Below are positions 36,066 to 44,602 of a DNA stretch of 64,000 nucleotides, piece after piece. The position numbers and the translations under genes were made by a program. Below the pieces are notes generated by a model. The model was given only the letters and a program-made list of their open reading frames with translations, did not search any database and was not told where the DNA came from. This DNA comes from Actinoplanes couchii (GTDB taxonomy: Bacteria; Actinomycetota; Actinomycetes; Mycobacteriales; Micromonosporaceae), in contig NZ_BOMG01000041.1 in assembly GCF_016862075.1 (NCBI RefSeq), positions 1 through 64,000 of the forward strand. Reading direction: 5' to 3'. Position 1 is the first letter of the stretch; the number at the start of each line of letters is the position of its first letter.

Positions 36066-38084
36066 GTGGCGACAGTGATGGTCGTCGACGACGTGGCGGT
36101 CAACCGGGACATCGTGCGCATGCTGCTCGGTATCCGGGGACACGACGTCATCGAGGCACACGACGGAGCCGAGGCGCTCCTGCTCGCCCACACCCACCAC
36201 CCCGACGTGGTGGTGTCGGACGTCCTGATGCCCGGGATAGACGGCCTGGAGCTGGTCCACCGGCTGCGCGCCGACCCCGACCGGGAGGCCGCGCAGGCGC
36301 CGGTGATCTTCTACACCGCCAACTACCTGGAGCCGGAGACCCGGCCGATCGCCGAGGCGTGCGGGGTGAGCCAGGTGGTGCTGCGCTCCCAGGACCCGGA
36401 CGCGCTGCTCGACGCGATCGACACCGCCCTGGCCGGCGGGCCGGTCGACGTCAACGCCACCGCGGACGAGGAGTTCGCGCAGACCCACCTGCAGACGGTC
36501 AACGCCAAGCTGATCGAGAAGGTGCGCAAGCTGCACGACACCGAGCGGCTCTTCGAGGCGATGGCCGTCGCCTCCCCGGTCGGCATCGGGATCATCAACC
36601 GGGACGGTGACGCCGACTACGTCAACCCGCGGCTCGCCGAGATCGTCCAGCAGCCGGTCAGCCGGCTCGTCGACCGCGGCTGGCTGGTCTGCCTCGGCGA
36701 CAACGCCCAGGAGGCCGCCCTCCGGCTGCTGCGCGGCGACGGCGACGTCACCGAACTCCGGTTCACCCACCGGATCACCTGGTCCGACGGCAGCGTCCGG
36801 TCGCTGCGCATCCACCTGCGGCAGACCCACGGCGAGGACGACGGGCTCAGCGGCGGGGTGCTGATGATCGACGACGTCACCGACGTGACCCTGGCCGAGG
36901 CGCGGCTGCTGGAGGAGACCCGCCGCCGCCAGGACGAGGCCCGGCACCGCGACGCCGAGCGCCTGGTCAGCCTGCGCCGGATGGCCGGCGGGACGGCCCA
37001 CGACTTCAACAACATCCTCGGCGCGATCCTCGGCTACACCAACCTGGCCATCGAGACGATCCAGGACGGCCGGGACGACGGCACCATCCCGCCCGGCGTC
37101 GTCGAGTCGCTGATCGGCGACCTGGAGCAGGTGGTCAAGGGCGGTGAACGGGCCAAGACCCTGACCCAGAAGCTGCTCGCCTTCGGCCGTCGTGAGGCCA
37201 ACAAGCCGGTCCCGGTCGACGTCAACGCGATGATCACCGAGGACACCGTCTCGCTGGCCGCGGCCGCCGGGCCGCAGAACCAGCTGTTGCTCCGGCTGGC
37301 CCCCGGCTCACCGCAGGTCAAGGCCGACCCCAAGCAGCTCTCCGAGGTGCTGCACAGTCTGGTCCGCAACAGCGGCGACGCGATGCCGGACGGCGGCCCG
37401 ATCACCGTCCGCACCGCGATCCGCGACGACGGGCTGGTCATCGAGGTCCACGACACCGGCACCGGCATGCCGCAGGAGGTTCTCGACCGGGTCTTCGAAC
37501 CGTTCTTCAGCACCAAGTCCACCACCGGCACGGTCGGGCTCGGCCTGTCCACCGCGCACGGCATCGTCAGCCAGGCCGGCGGGCAGATCGTCCTGGAGTC
37601 CGAGGTCGGCCGGGGCACCACCGTCACCATCACGCTCCCGGTGGTGGCCGGCAGCGCTCCGCCGCCACCCGTCCCGGTCCCGGTGATCACGGAGAAGGGC
37701 GGTGGCGAGACGCTGCTGCTCGTCGACGACGAGGACGCCGTCCTGCAGGTGACCGCCCGGATGCTCGGCGGCGCCGGGTACCGGGTGCTGACCGCCCCGG
37801 ACGCGGCCGAGGCCCTGCGGCTGCTGGAACGGCACGGCGGCGAGGTGGCCGCGCTGGTCACCGACGTGATGATGCCGGGCATGGACGGCCGCCAGCTCGC
37901 CCGGATCGCCTCCGGGCGACGGCCCGACCTGCGGGTGGTGTTCGTCTCCGGTTTCGCCGAGTCGCTGTTCGACGAGAACGGCAACAACCTGGAGCCGGGA
38001 TCGACGATCCTGGCGAAACCCTTCGACCGCGACAAGCTGGTCACCACGGTACGAACCGCGCTCGGAGCCGGGCAATCCGCATGA
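36066..38084 (+). CDS. REC-PAS-histidine kinase-REC hybrid signalling protein
   Basis: 672 residues, GTG start with aagggag 5 nt upstream. Order: N-terminal receiver (Asp52 in SDVLMPGIDG), a short helical linker, PAS (about 165-285), HisKA with the HDFNN variant H-box (His312), HATPase with DTGTGMP and GLGLSTAHG, a Pro-rich linker, and a C-terminal receiver (Asp600 in TDVMMPGMDG). There is no membrane segment, so it is cytoplasmic. The HDFNN-type kinase flanked by two receivers resembles phosphorelay regulators. It is divergent from the other hybrid kinase, and the two may interact; that is inference. Confidence 0.92.
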   Translation: MATVMVVDDVAVNRDIVRMLLGIRGHDVIEAHDGAEALLLAHTHHPDVVVSDVLMPGIDGLELVHRLRADPDREAAQAPVIFYTANYLEPETRPIAEACGVSQVVLRSQDPDALLDAIDTALAGGPVDVNATADEEFAQTHLQTVNAKLIEKVRKLHDTERLFEAMAVASPVGIGIINRDGDADYVNPRLAEIVQQPVSRLVDRGWLVCLGDNAQEAALRLLRGDGDVTELRFTHRITWSDGSVRSLRIHLRQTHGEDDGLSGGVLMIDDVTDVTLAEARLLEETRRRQDEARHRDAERLVSLRRMAGGTAHDFNNILGAILGYTNLAIETIQDGRDDGTIPPGVVESLIGDLEQVVKGGERAKTLTQKLLAFGRREANKPVPVDVNAMITEDTVSLAAAAGPQNQLLLRLAPGSPQVKADPKQLSEVLHSLVRNSGDAMPDGGPITVRTAIRDDGLVIEVHDTGTGMPQEVLDRVFEPFFSTKSTTGTVGLGLSTAHGIVSQAGGQIVLESEVGRGTTVTITLPVVAGSAPPPPVPVPVITEKGGGETLLLVDDEDAVLQVTARMLGGAGYRVLTAPDAAEALRLLERHGGEVAALVTDVMMPGMDGRQLARIASGRRPDLRVVFVSGFAESLFDENGNNLEPGSTILAKPFDRDKLVTTVRTALGAGQSA

Positions 38085-38156
38085 TCGCTTGATCTGCCCG
38101 TGATCAGCGGCGATTAGAGTTTCCGGCCCGCCGCCCACGACCTCCGAGGAGGCCTG

Positions 38157-39911
38157 GTGACCACCGCCAGTGACCGCCAGCCGACAGTACGGTTGCCGCA
38201 ACAACCAATTCCCACACATGACGACATCGAGCCGTCACCGCCCGTGACCCCACGGTCGAGGCGTGGACGCCGGCTCGTGATCATCGGCGGCATCATCGCT
38301 GTGACGCTGGCCGCAGGCACCTTCTACGTCTTCCGCGGCGACATCCCGTACGGCACCACCGTGCTCGGCGCCGATCTGGGCGGCCTGAGCCGTACCGAGG
38401 CCGCCGACACGATCCGCACCCGGCTCGCCGCCGACGCGCGGACCACCGCCGCCGTCGACATCCAGGTCGAAGGCCGTGGCGCCACCCTGCGGCCCGCCGA
38501 CATCGGTCTCGCCGTCGATGTCGACGCCACCGTCGCCGGGGCCGCCGCCGGCAGCCCGAAACTGTTCGGCGAACGTGTCGTCGCCCCGGTCGTGACCGTC
38601 GACGCCGAACGGCTCGACACCGCCCTCACCGAGGCCGTCGGCACCGTCGGCACCCCGATGAAGGCGCCGGCCATCACGTTCACCGGGCTCACCCCGAAAG
38701 CCGTCCACCCGGAGGCCGGGCGTGGACTCGACCCGCGGAGGACCGCCGACACCGTGAAAGCCGGCTGGCTCAGCGGCGGGCCGGTCATCGTGCCGCTCGT
38801 CGAGACCCACGCGGCCACCACCGCCGCCGAGGTCGACCAGCTCGTGAAGACCGTCGCCGAACCGGCCGTCGCCGCGCCGCTCACCATCAGGTCCGGCGCC
38901 GGCACCGTCACCGTGCCGCCGGCCGCCATCGCCAAGAGCCTCGTCCTCACCGCCGACAAGACCGGGCTGATCACGCCGCGGATCGACGCCGGGAAGCTGC
39001 GGACCGCGATCGCCGGCCGGCTGGCCAAGGTCGAGACCGCGGCGACGGACGCGAAATTCACGTTCTCCGCCGGCAAACCCAAGATCGTCGAAGGGAAGGA
39101 CGGCAAAGGGCTGGACCTGGCCGCGCTGGCGCCGTCCCTGCTCACCGCGGCACAGAGCGGCGATTCTCGTACGATCGACGCGACGCTGACCACCGCCGCG
39201 CCCGCCCTCGGGGCCGCCGAACTGGAAAAACTCGGCGTCCAGGAGAAGGTGTCCACGTTCACCACCAAATTCCCCGGTGGTCTGTCGTCGCCGCGCAGCC
39301 AGAACATCGTCACCGCCGCCAAGCACGTCCGGGGTGCCCTGGTCCTGCCCGGCAAGACGTTCTCGTTGAACAAGTTCACCGGCGAGCGCGGGTACGCCCA
39401 GGGGTACAAGGACGCACCGGTGATCGTCGGCGGTCACCTCACGCCCGGGGTCGGCGGCGGGGTCTCCCAGTTCACCACGACGCTCTTCAACGCCACCTAC
39501 TACGCCGGGTTGAAGGACGTGGAGCACAAGCCGCACTCGTACTACTTCGACCGTTACCCGTCGGTCATCGAGAGCACCATCTTCTGGCCGGACCTCGACT
39601 TCAAGTTCAAGAACGACAGCCCCCACGGCGTCCTCATCGACACGGCCTGGACCAGCAGCACCATCACCGTCTCGGTGTGGAGCACCAAGGTGTGGGACGA
39701 GGTGACCACCGAGTGGAGCAAACGGCGCGACATCACCTCCCCGTCCACCGTCACCAAGCCGGCCGGCCCCAGCTGCATCTCCACCAGCGGCCTGAACGGC
39801 TTCACCCAGGACGCGTGGCGCCTGTTCCACAAGGACGGCAAGGTCGAGAAGCGGGAGAAGTTCACCTGGAAGTACGACCCGGAGCCCCGCTTCGTCTGCG
39901 GGGCTCCCTGA
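38157..39911 (+). CDS. VanW-family exported protein
   Basis: 584 residues, GTG start with gaggagg upstream. Cytoplasmic N-terminus of about 40 residues, one membrane helix (about 41-60), then two repeats of the YoaR-type PG_binding_4 fold (about 65-360). The VanW domain (about 375-530) has SQNIVTAAKHVRGALVLPGKTFSLN and TPGVGGGVSQFTTTLFNA. VanW proteins are cell-wall associated and of unproven biochemical role; the name does not imply vancomycin resistance. It is convergent, with a 5-bp gap, with the LRR-like gene. Confidence 0.9.
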   Translation: MTTASDRQPTVRLPQQPIPTHDDIEPSPPVTPRSRRGRRLVIIGGIIAVTLAAGTFYVFRGDIPYGTTVLGADLGGLSRTEAADTIRTRLAADARTTAAVDIQVEGRGATLRPADIGLAVDVDATVAGAAAGSPKLFGERVVAPVVTVDAERLDTALTEAVGTVGTPMKAPAITFTGLTPKAVHPEAGRGLDPRRTADTVKAGWLSGGPVIVPLVETHAATTAAEVDQLVKTVAEPAVAAPLTIRSGAGTVTVPPAAIAKSLVLTADKTGLITPRIDAGKLRTAIAGRLAKVETAATDAKFTFSAGKPKIVEGKDGKGLDLAALAPSLLTAAQSGDSRTIDATLTTAAPALGAAELEKLGVQEKVSTFTTKFPGGLSSPRSQNIVTAAKHVRGALVLPGKTFSLNKFTGERGYAQGYKDAPVIVGGHLTPGVGGGVSQFTTTLFNATYYAGLKDVEHKPHSYYFDRYPSVIESTIFWPDLDFKFKNDSPHGVLIDTAWTSSTITVSVWSTKVWDEVTTEWSKRRDITSPSTVTKPAGPSCISTSGLNGFTQDAWRLFHKDGKVEKREKFTWKYDPEPRFVCGAP

Positions 39912-39916
39912 CAGGT

Positions 39917-40885
39917 CTACTCGCTCACGCTGATGTAACGGTCGCCGTCCTCGTCCGGGGTCTGCCGGTCCGTCGTGTTCACCTCCACGCCGGGCAGGGA
40001 CTCCTCCAGCCAGGCCGCGATGTCGTCCGACAGGTAGTTGTGGGTCAGGTTCAAGGACTTCAAGTGGGTCAGCGGCTGGCCCGCCAGCAGGGCCTGGGCT
40101 CCGTCGTCGGAGAGGATGCCCAGGGACAGGTCCAGGTCCTGCAGCGTTGCCACCACGGGGGCGGACGCCACCGCCGCGGCCACCTCGTCGGCCAGCTCGG
40201 CGTTGCGCAGGCCCAGGTACGTCAGCGCCGGGAGCCGTGCGCCGGCCAGGACCGCGGTCAGGTCGTCCACGATGGTGGCGCTGCCGCCGTAGTGCTCGGT
40301 GCCCAGCCACAGCTCCAGGTGCTCCAGTGCGGGCAGGTCGGAGGCGCCCACACCCCGGGCCACGCCGGCGGGCAGGCCACCTCCCTCGAAGACCAGGCGG
40401 CGCAGCTTCTCGTGGCGGAGGCCGGTGAACTCCAGGCCCTCGGAACCCCGTACCTGCAGATGCTCGAGGTTCGGCGCGGCGGCCAGCACCGGTGTCACGT
40501 CGGCCTGATGGACCCAGGAGATCTGGGCCTCCCGATCCATCACGTCACCCAGGAACAACGCCCGCAACCGCGGCATCCGGGTGATGGCCTCGATGATCCG
40601 CTCGTAGTCGGGGGCGTCGTCGTCACCGTCCGAGATGATCAGGGTGGTGGCCCGGTCGCCCCACTCGGTGACGAAGCCTTCCAGGTCCATGCCGCAGGTG
40701 CGCCCGGCGATCTCGGGGCGCCGTCGCCGGTCCTCCTCGCATGTCGAGCAGGGGCAGCCGCCGGTCCACATGCCGCCCCAGCTGAGACGCCAGGCGACCG
40801 CGGCGGGGTCGGCCACCGGCAGGCCCGAGTAGTACTCCAGGGCGGGCAGGCCGGCGAACGAGGAGAGATGGTCGTCGTTGTCCAT
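39917..40885 (-). CDS. STM4015-like leucine-rich-repeat protein
   Basis: About 322 residues from ATG at 40885; an in-frame start at 40903 adds six residues. Contains about six leucine-rich-repeat-like strands (PNLEHLQVRGS, PALEHLELWLG, PALTYLGLRN, LQDLDLS, LKSLNLTHNYLSD). A CPCSTC cysteine cluster lies near residues 44-49 and could bind a metal. The family has no known biochemical function. No signal peptide is present. Alone between convergent VanW and the F420 enzyme gene on the same strand. Confidence 0.7.
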   Translation of the reverse strand: MDNDDHLSSFAGLPALEYYSGLPVADPAAVAWRLSWGGMWTGGCPCSTCEEDRRRRPEIAGRTCGMDLEGFVTEWGDRATTLIISDGDDDAPDYERIIEAITRMPRLRALFLGDVMDREAQISWVHQADVTPVLAAAPNLEHLQVRGSEGLEFTGLRHEKLRRLVFEGGGLPAGVARGVGASDLPALEHLELWLGTEHYGGSATIVDDLTAVLAGARLPALTYLGLRNAELADEVAAAVASAPVVATLQDLDLSLGILSDDGAQALLAGQPLTHLKSLNLTHNYLSDDIAAWLEESLPGVEVNTTDRQTPDEDGDRYISVSE

Positions 40886-40904
40886 GGGGCGGCACGTTAG
40901 CAAC

Positions 40905-41333
40905 TCACCGCACGGCGCTGCGGGTCAGCTCCAGGACGGGGATGGTGCGGATGCCGGCGGTCTTCTGCTCGTACTCGGCGAAACCGGGGTAGCGGGTCGC
41001 CTGCTCGCGGTAGCGGTCGTCGCGTTCGGCGCCGGTCAGCTCGCGGACCTCCACCGGGTAGCTGCCGGTGCCCCGCTCCACACTGCCCACACCGGCCGAG
41101 GTCAGGTTGTGGTACCAGCCGGGGTTCTCCGGGGCGCCGGCCTTGGACGCGAACACGTAGATCGTGTCGCCGTCGGTCTCGTGCGGCAGGTACATCATCG
41201 GGCTGACCATCTCCCGCCCGGACTTGCGGCCGGTGTGGTGCACCAGCACCATCGGCGCGCCGGCGAACGGCCCACCCACCTCGCCGCCGTTGGCCCGGAA
41301 CTCGGCGATGATCTTGTCGTTCCAGTCGCTCAT
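40905..41333 (-). CDS. DDN-family F420-dependent oxidoreductase
   Basis: 142 residues from ATG 41333, with gagggg 7 nt upstream. The sequence has the split-beta-barrel deazaflavin-dependent nitroreductase pattern: MVLVHHTGRKSGREMVSPMMYL near the start and KAGAPENPGWYHNL in the middle. Members use reduced cofactor F420 to reduce quinones or nitro compounds, often at the membrane in mycobacteria. It is divergent from the P450 (34-bp gap), and a shared promoter region is likely. Confidence 0.9.
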   Translation of the reverse strand: MSDWNDKIIAEFRANGGEVGGPFAGAPMVLVHHTGRKSGREMVSPMMYLPHETDGDTIYVFASKAGAPENPGWYHNLTSAGVGSVERGTGSYPVEVRELTGAERDDRYREQATRYPGFAEYEQKTAGIRTIPVLELTRSAVR

Positions 41334-41367
41334 CAAAAGCCCCTCGCTGGACGATAGCGTTTCGGGT

Positions 41368-42537
41368 GTGCCGATCGATTTCGCGGATCCCGGGTTCCTC
41401 GCCGACCCGTACCCGATGCTGGGAACGCTACGCGACCGCGGGCCGCTGGTGTTCGATCCGGGCAGTGGGCGGTGGCTGGCCGCCGGGCACGCCATGGCGG
41501 GGGCGGTGCTGCGGGACCGGCGGCTGGGCCGGTTCTGGCGGGACGTCGCGCCGGCCGGGGAGTTCGAGCCGTTCAACACGCTGCACCGCAATCAGATGAT
41601 GGAGAACGAGCCGCCGGATCACACCCGGCTGCGGGGGCTGGTGGCCACCGCGTTCGGGCGTGGGCACGTGGAGCGGCTGCGCCCGGCGGTGGCGGCCGAG
41701 GCGAAACGGCTGCTGGCGCTCGCCGGGGACGGGTTCGACCTGCTGGCGGACTTCGCCGAGCCGCTCGCGGTCAGTGTGATCGCGGAGTTGCTGGGGGTTC
41801 CGGCCGGCGAGCGGGACCGGCTCCGGCCGTGGTCGGCGGCGATGGTCCGGATGTACGAGATGGGCCGCACGCCGCAGACCGAGGCGGCAGCCGTGCGGGC
41901 GTGCCGGGAGTTCGCCGGGTACATGGCCGAGCTGGCCGCCCGCCGGGCCGCGGAACCCCGCGACGACCTGGTCAGCCACCTGGTGTCGGTGCGCGACGGA
42001 TCCGACCGGCTCAGCGGCGAGGAGCTGGTGGCGTCGGCGATCCTGCTGCTCAACGCGGGGCACGAGGCGTCGGTGAACGGGCTCGGCAACGGGATCGTGG
42101 CGCTGCTGGAGCATCCCGGTGAGCTGGCCCGGGTGCGGTCCGACCGGGGGCTGGTCGCCGCCACGGTGGAGGAGATGCTGCGGTACGACTCGCCGTCGCA
42201 GTTGTTCACCCGTACCGCCGCGGTCGATGTCGATCTGGGTGGGGTGACCGTGCCGGCCGGGGGCGAGGTGGCCGCGCTGCTCGGGGCGGCCAACCGGGAT
42301 CCGGCGGCCTTTCACCGGCCGGACCGTTTCGACGCCGGACGCGATCCGAACCCGCACCTGAGTTTCGGGGCGGGACTGCACTTCTGCCTCGGCGCGCCGC
42401 TGGCCCGCATCGAACTGCAGGCCGCCGTCGGCGCCCTGCTCGACCACGGGCCCCGGATGGAGCTGGCCGCCGACCCCGTACGCAATCCGGGCTTCGTTCT
42501 GCGCGGTTATGCCTCCGTGCGCCTCAGCTTCCCGTGA
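41368..42537 (+). CDS. Cytochrome P450 with Ala in the I-helix Thr position
   Basis: 389 residues from GTG 41368. Haem-binding loop FGAGLHFCLGAPLAR (Cys340 ligand), ExxR in EEMLRY, and the PERF-like PDRFDAGRDP segment are intact. The I-helix oxygen-activation motif reads AGHEAS (residues 230-235), so the conserved Thr is Ala234. Soluble, class I bacterial P450 needing ferredoxin partners that are not encoded nearby. Substrate unknown. The same substitution occurs in a few natural-product P450s such as EryF, where substrate or water replaces the alcohol in proton delivery. Confidence 0.92.
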   Translation: MPIDFADPGFLADPYPMLGTLRDRGPLVFDPGSGRWLAAGHAMAGAVLRDRRLGRFWRDVAPAGEFEPFNTLHRNQMMENEPPDHTRLRGLVATAFGRGHVERLRPAVAAEAKRLLALAGDGFDLLADFAEPLAVSVIAELLGVPAGERDRLRPWSAAMVRMYEMGRTPQTEAAAVRACREFAGYMAELAARRAAEPRDDLVSHLVSVRDGSDRLSGEELVASAILLLNAGHEASVNGLGNGIVALLEHPGELARVRSDRGLVAATVEEMLRYDSPSQLFTRTAAVDVDLGGVTVPAGGEVAALLGAANRDPAAFHRPDRFDAGRDPNPHLSFGAGLHFCLGAPLARIELQAAVGALLDHGPRMELAADPVRNPGFVLRGYASVRLSFP

Positions 42538-42560
42538 TCTCCAGCAGATAGGGTCGGCCG

Positions 42561-43490
42561 GTGCGGACGAAGCAGGAGCTGACCGAGGACATCCGGGCGA
42601 AGCGGAGGGCCGCGCTGGTGGTCAACGCGCGGTCACGGCGGGGCCGCCAGTTGTACGCGGACGCCCGTGACCGTCTCCGCAACGCCGGGTTCGACCTGCT
42701 CGGAGCGTACGCGGTCGATCGTCCCGGCGAGCTGGAGAACTCGATGCGGGCCGCGCTGGCGTTGCGGCCGGACCTGCTGGTGGCCGGTGGCGGCGACGGC
42801 ACGATCAGCACGGCGGGCCGGATGCTGGCGCACCGGGACATCGCTCTCGGGCTTCTTCCGCTGGGGACCACCAACAATTTCGCGCGTACGGTCGGCATCC
42901 CGCCGAGTCTCGACGAGGCGATCGCCACCATCGTCGAGGGCAAGGTCATCGACGTGGACCTGGGCATCGCGGGTGACATGCCGTTCACCAACCACGTCGG
43001 GGTCGGCCTGTCCGCCGAGATCATGATCAACGTGCCGAGCCGGCTGAAACGGATCATCGGGCGGATCGCGTACCCGATCACCGCGCTCGGGCTGCTGTCC
43101 CGGCACCAGCCGCTGAAGGCCACGCTGCGCGCCGAGGGCCAGGAGATCGTTTTCACCACCCACCAGGTGTACGTGGCGAACGGCGGTTTCCACGCCGGGC
43201 GCCCGATCACCGCGGACGCGCACGCCGACGACCGGCTGCTGGTGGCGTACCCGGTGGGCGGCGGCCCGAAGCGGGAGCTGATCCGGGAGACGGCCCGCAA
43301 CGCGCTCACCGGCCACCGTCGTACGCTGCGGGAACGCCCTTTCATCGCGGTCGGCGAGCTGTGGCTGGAAACCGACCGCCCGGCCCACGTCGAGGTGGAC
43401 GGCGAACCGTGCGGCTCCACCCCGCTGCGGATCGCGGTGGACGCCAACGCGCTGCGGATCATGGCCTCGCAGGAGACCCCGGACCACTAG
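42561..43490 (+). CDS. Diacylglycerol kinase-family lipid kinase (YegS/LCB5-like)
   Basis: 309 residues, GTG start, 23 bp after the P450 stop, so possibly co-transcribed. Signature motifs: VVNARSRRG at the N-terminus, AGGGDGTIS (nucleotide-binding GGDGT) and PLGTTNNFA. These define ATP-dependent lipid kinases of the DAGK/sphingosine kinase group. The C-terminal beta-sandwich contains the HVEVDGEPC segment. Acts on membrane lipids at the inner leaflet. Substrate lipid is not predictable. Confidence 0.9.
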   Translation: MRTKQELTEDIRAKRRAALVVNARSRRGRQLYADARDRLRNAGFDLLGAYAVDRPGELENSMRAALALRPDLLVAGGGDGTISTAGRMLAHRDIALGLLPLGTTNNFARTVGIPPSLDEAIATIVEGKVIDVDLGIAGDMPFTNHVGVGLSAEIMINVPSRLKRIIGRIAYPITALGLLSRHQPLKATLRAEGQEIVFTTHQVYVANGGFHAGRPITADAHADDRLLVAYPVGGGPKRELIRETARNALTGHRRTLRERPFIAVGELWLETDRPAHVEVDGEPCGSTPLRIAVDANALRIMASQETPDH

Positions 43491-43495
43491 GTTCG

Positions 43496-44419
43496 CTACC
43501 AGCCGGTGACCCAGCCGGCGGTGGTTTTCACCCGCCAGGCGCCGGCGGCGCGGTGCCAGAGGTGGCAGCCGAGGGCGGCGCGGGCGAACGGCGCGGCGGT
43601 GCTGTGGACACAGCGGCGGATCCGGGTGGCGGTGTACGGGTCGTAGCCGGCCGGGTCGCCGGCCCGGCGGATCGCCTGGTACCAGCGCCACGACATCTTC
43701 AGATAGCCGTAGCGGTCCGGGTGCACCAGGTCGCTGAGGTCGAGTCCGCCGATGTCGCGCATGTCGACGACGTGGAACCGGGGGCCGGCCGCCGCGACCA
43801 GGCCGGGGATGGCCCGGTTCAGGGTGTCGGTCCCCCGCTGCCGGGCGGCGCCGGGGCTCTTCGGGCCGTAGTACTGCACGCCGATGATCTGGGCCACGAA
43901 GACCTCGGCGTCCGGCGCGTTCCCGGCGATGGTGGCCAGCAGTTCCCGCATCCGGGCGGGTGCGGCGGCCGCCTCGGCCGGGCTGCGCATGTCGTTGGTG
44001 CCCAGGTGCAGCAGGACGACGTCCGGCCGGTAGGTGGCCAGCCGATCGGCCACGATCGTGGTGACGTCGGCGATCGTGCAGCTGGGGTGGCCCTCGTGGT
44101 CGCCGTCCGGGCCGGTGCCGTCGGTTCCGGCGCCGACCATGTCGACCTTCCAGCCGGCGTGGGCCAGCCGGGAGCGCAGGTCGGTGCGGTAACCGTCGAG
44201 CGGGATGGTCCCGATGCCGCGGGTGATCGAGTCACCGAGCGGCATGATCCGCACGGTGTCCGGGTCGGCCGGCGGGGTGTAGGCGGGTGCGTGCGGGCGC
44301 TCACCGGCCCGGCAGGGGACCATCGCGTCCGCCGGGGTGCCGGGGATGTTTCCCGCAGCGAGCACGGTCACCGCGAGTACGGCGGTGGCCAGGATCTTCC
44401 GGGCGGCGGTGAGGGTCAC
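43496..44419 (-). CDS. Secreted SGNH/GDSL-family hydrolase
   Basis: 307 residues. Signal peptide at residues 1-32 (cleavage near PADA). Blocks of the SGNH fold: MPLGDSITRG (nucleophile Ser), the Gly region around GTDGTGPDG, LGTNDMR (Asn) and DLVHPD (Asp and His). The extra C-terminal 55 residues contain two Cys that may be bridged. Likely an esterase acting on carbohydrate or polysaccharide esters outside the cell. Ends 5 bp from the convergent lipid kinase gene. Confidence 0.88.
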   Translation of the reverse strand: MTLTAARKILATAVLAVTVLAAGNIPGTPADAMVPCRAGERPHAPAYTPPADPDTVRIMPLGDSITRGIGTIPLDGYRTDLRSRLAHAGWKVDMVGAGTDGTGPDGDHEGHPSCTIADVTTIVADRLATYRPDVVLLHLGTNDMRSPAEAAAAPARMRELLATIAGNAPDAEVFVAQIIGVQYYGPKSPGAARQRGTDTLNRAIPGLVAAAGPRFHVVDMRDIGGLDLSDLVHPDRYGYLKMSWRWYQAIRRAGDPAGYDPYTATRIRRCVHSTAAPFARAALGCHLWHRAAGAWRVKTTAGWVTGW

Positions 44420-44493
44420 GCTCGGACCGTTCGGCGCCGTCCGGGCCGCGGCGAGTCCGGATCGGGTGCGGCGACGGAGGGAATCGGTTGCGG

Positions 44494-44517
44494 CCGGGGC
44501 CTCCTGGGAGGCCCCGG
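44494..44517. terminator. Perfect 11-bp hairpin, probable terminator
   Basis: The palindrome at 44494-44517 has two 11-nt arms separated by 2 nt. It lies between the GDSL gene (start 44419) and the TSUP gene (end 44603), both on the minus strand. It fits termination of the TSUP transcript, but works equally in either direction. Confidence 0.6.
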
Positions 44518-44576
44518 CTCACCGTGTCACACAGGCCGAGCTCACCGTGTCACAAAGGCCGAACTCACCGTGTCAC
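44518..44576. repeat. Three 23-bp intergenic direct repeats
   Basis: The core ctcaccgtgtcac occurs at 44518-44530, 44541-44553 and 44564-44576, exactly 23 bp apart, with related spacers (acaggccgag, aaaggccgaa). The array sits directly between two hairpins. It is non-coding in both gene frames nearby. Confidence 0.85.
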
Positions 44577-44597
44577 GGGCCAGGCGACCCGTGACAC
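44570..44597. terminator. Perfect 10-bp hairpin overlapping the last repeat
   Basis: gtgtcacggg (44570-44579) pairs with cccgtgacac (44588-44597) across an 8-nt loop. The hairpin begins 6 bp beyond the TSUP stop codon on the minus strand and is probably its first terminator. Its left arm is the third copy of the direct repeat. Confidence 0.65.
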
Positions 44598-44602
44598 GCG
44601 GG

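Noticed and set aside
38157-39911. Glycopeptide resistance
   Set aside because: VanW-domain proteins are widespread without vanHAX or vanRS genes; no such genes are in the window.
39917-40885. Effector or immunity role for the LRR-like protein
   Set aside because: Leucine-rich repeats alone do not show this; no toxin or secretion gene is adjacent.
44518-44576. Possible CRISPR array
   Set aside because: Three 23-bp-period repeats have near-identical spacers and no cas genes are nearby; this is a tandem repeat, not repeat-unique spacer alternation.
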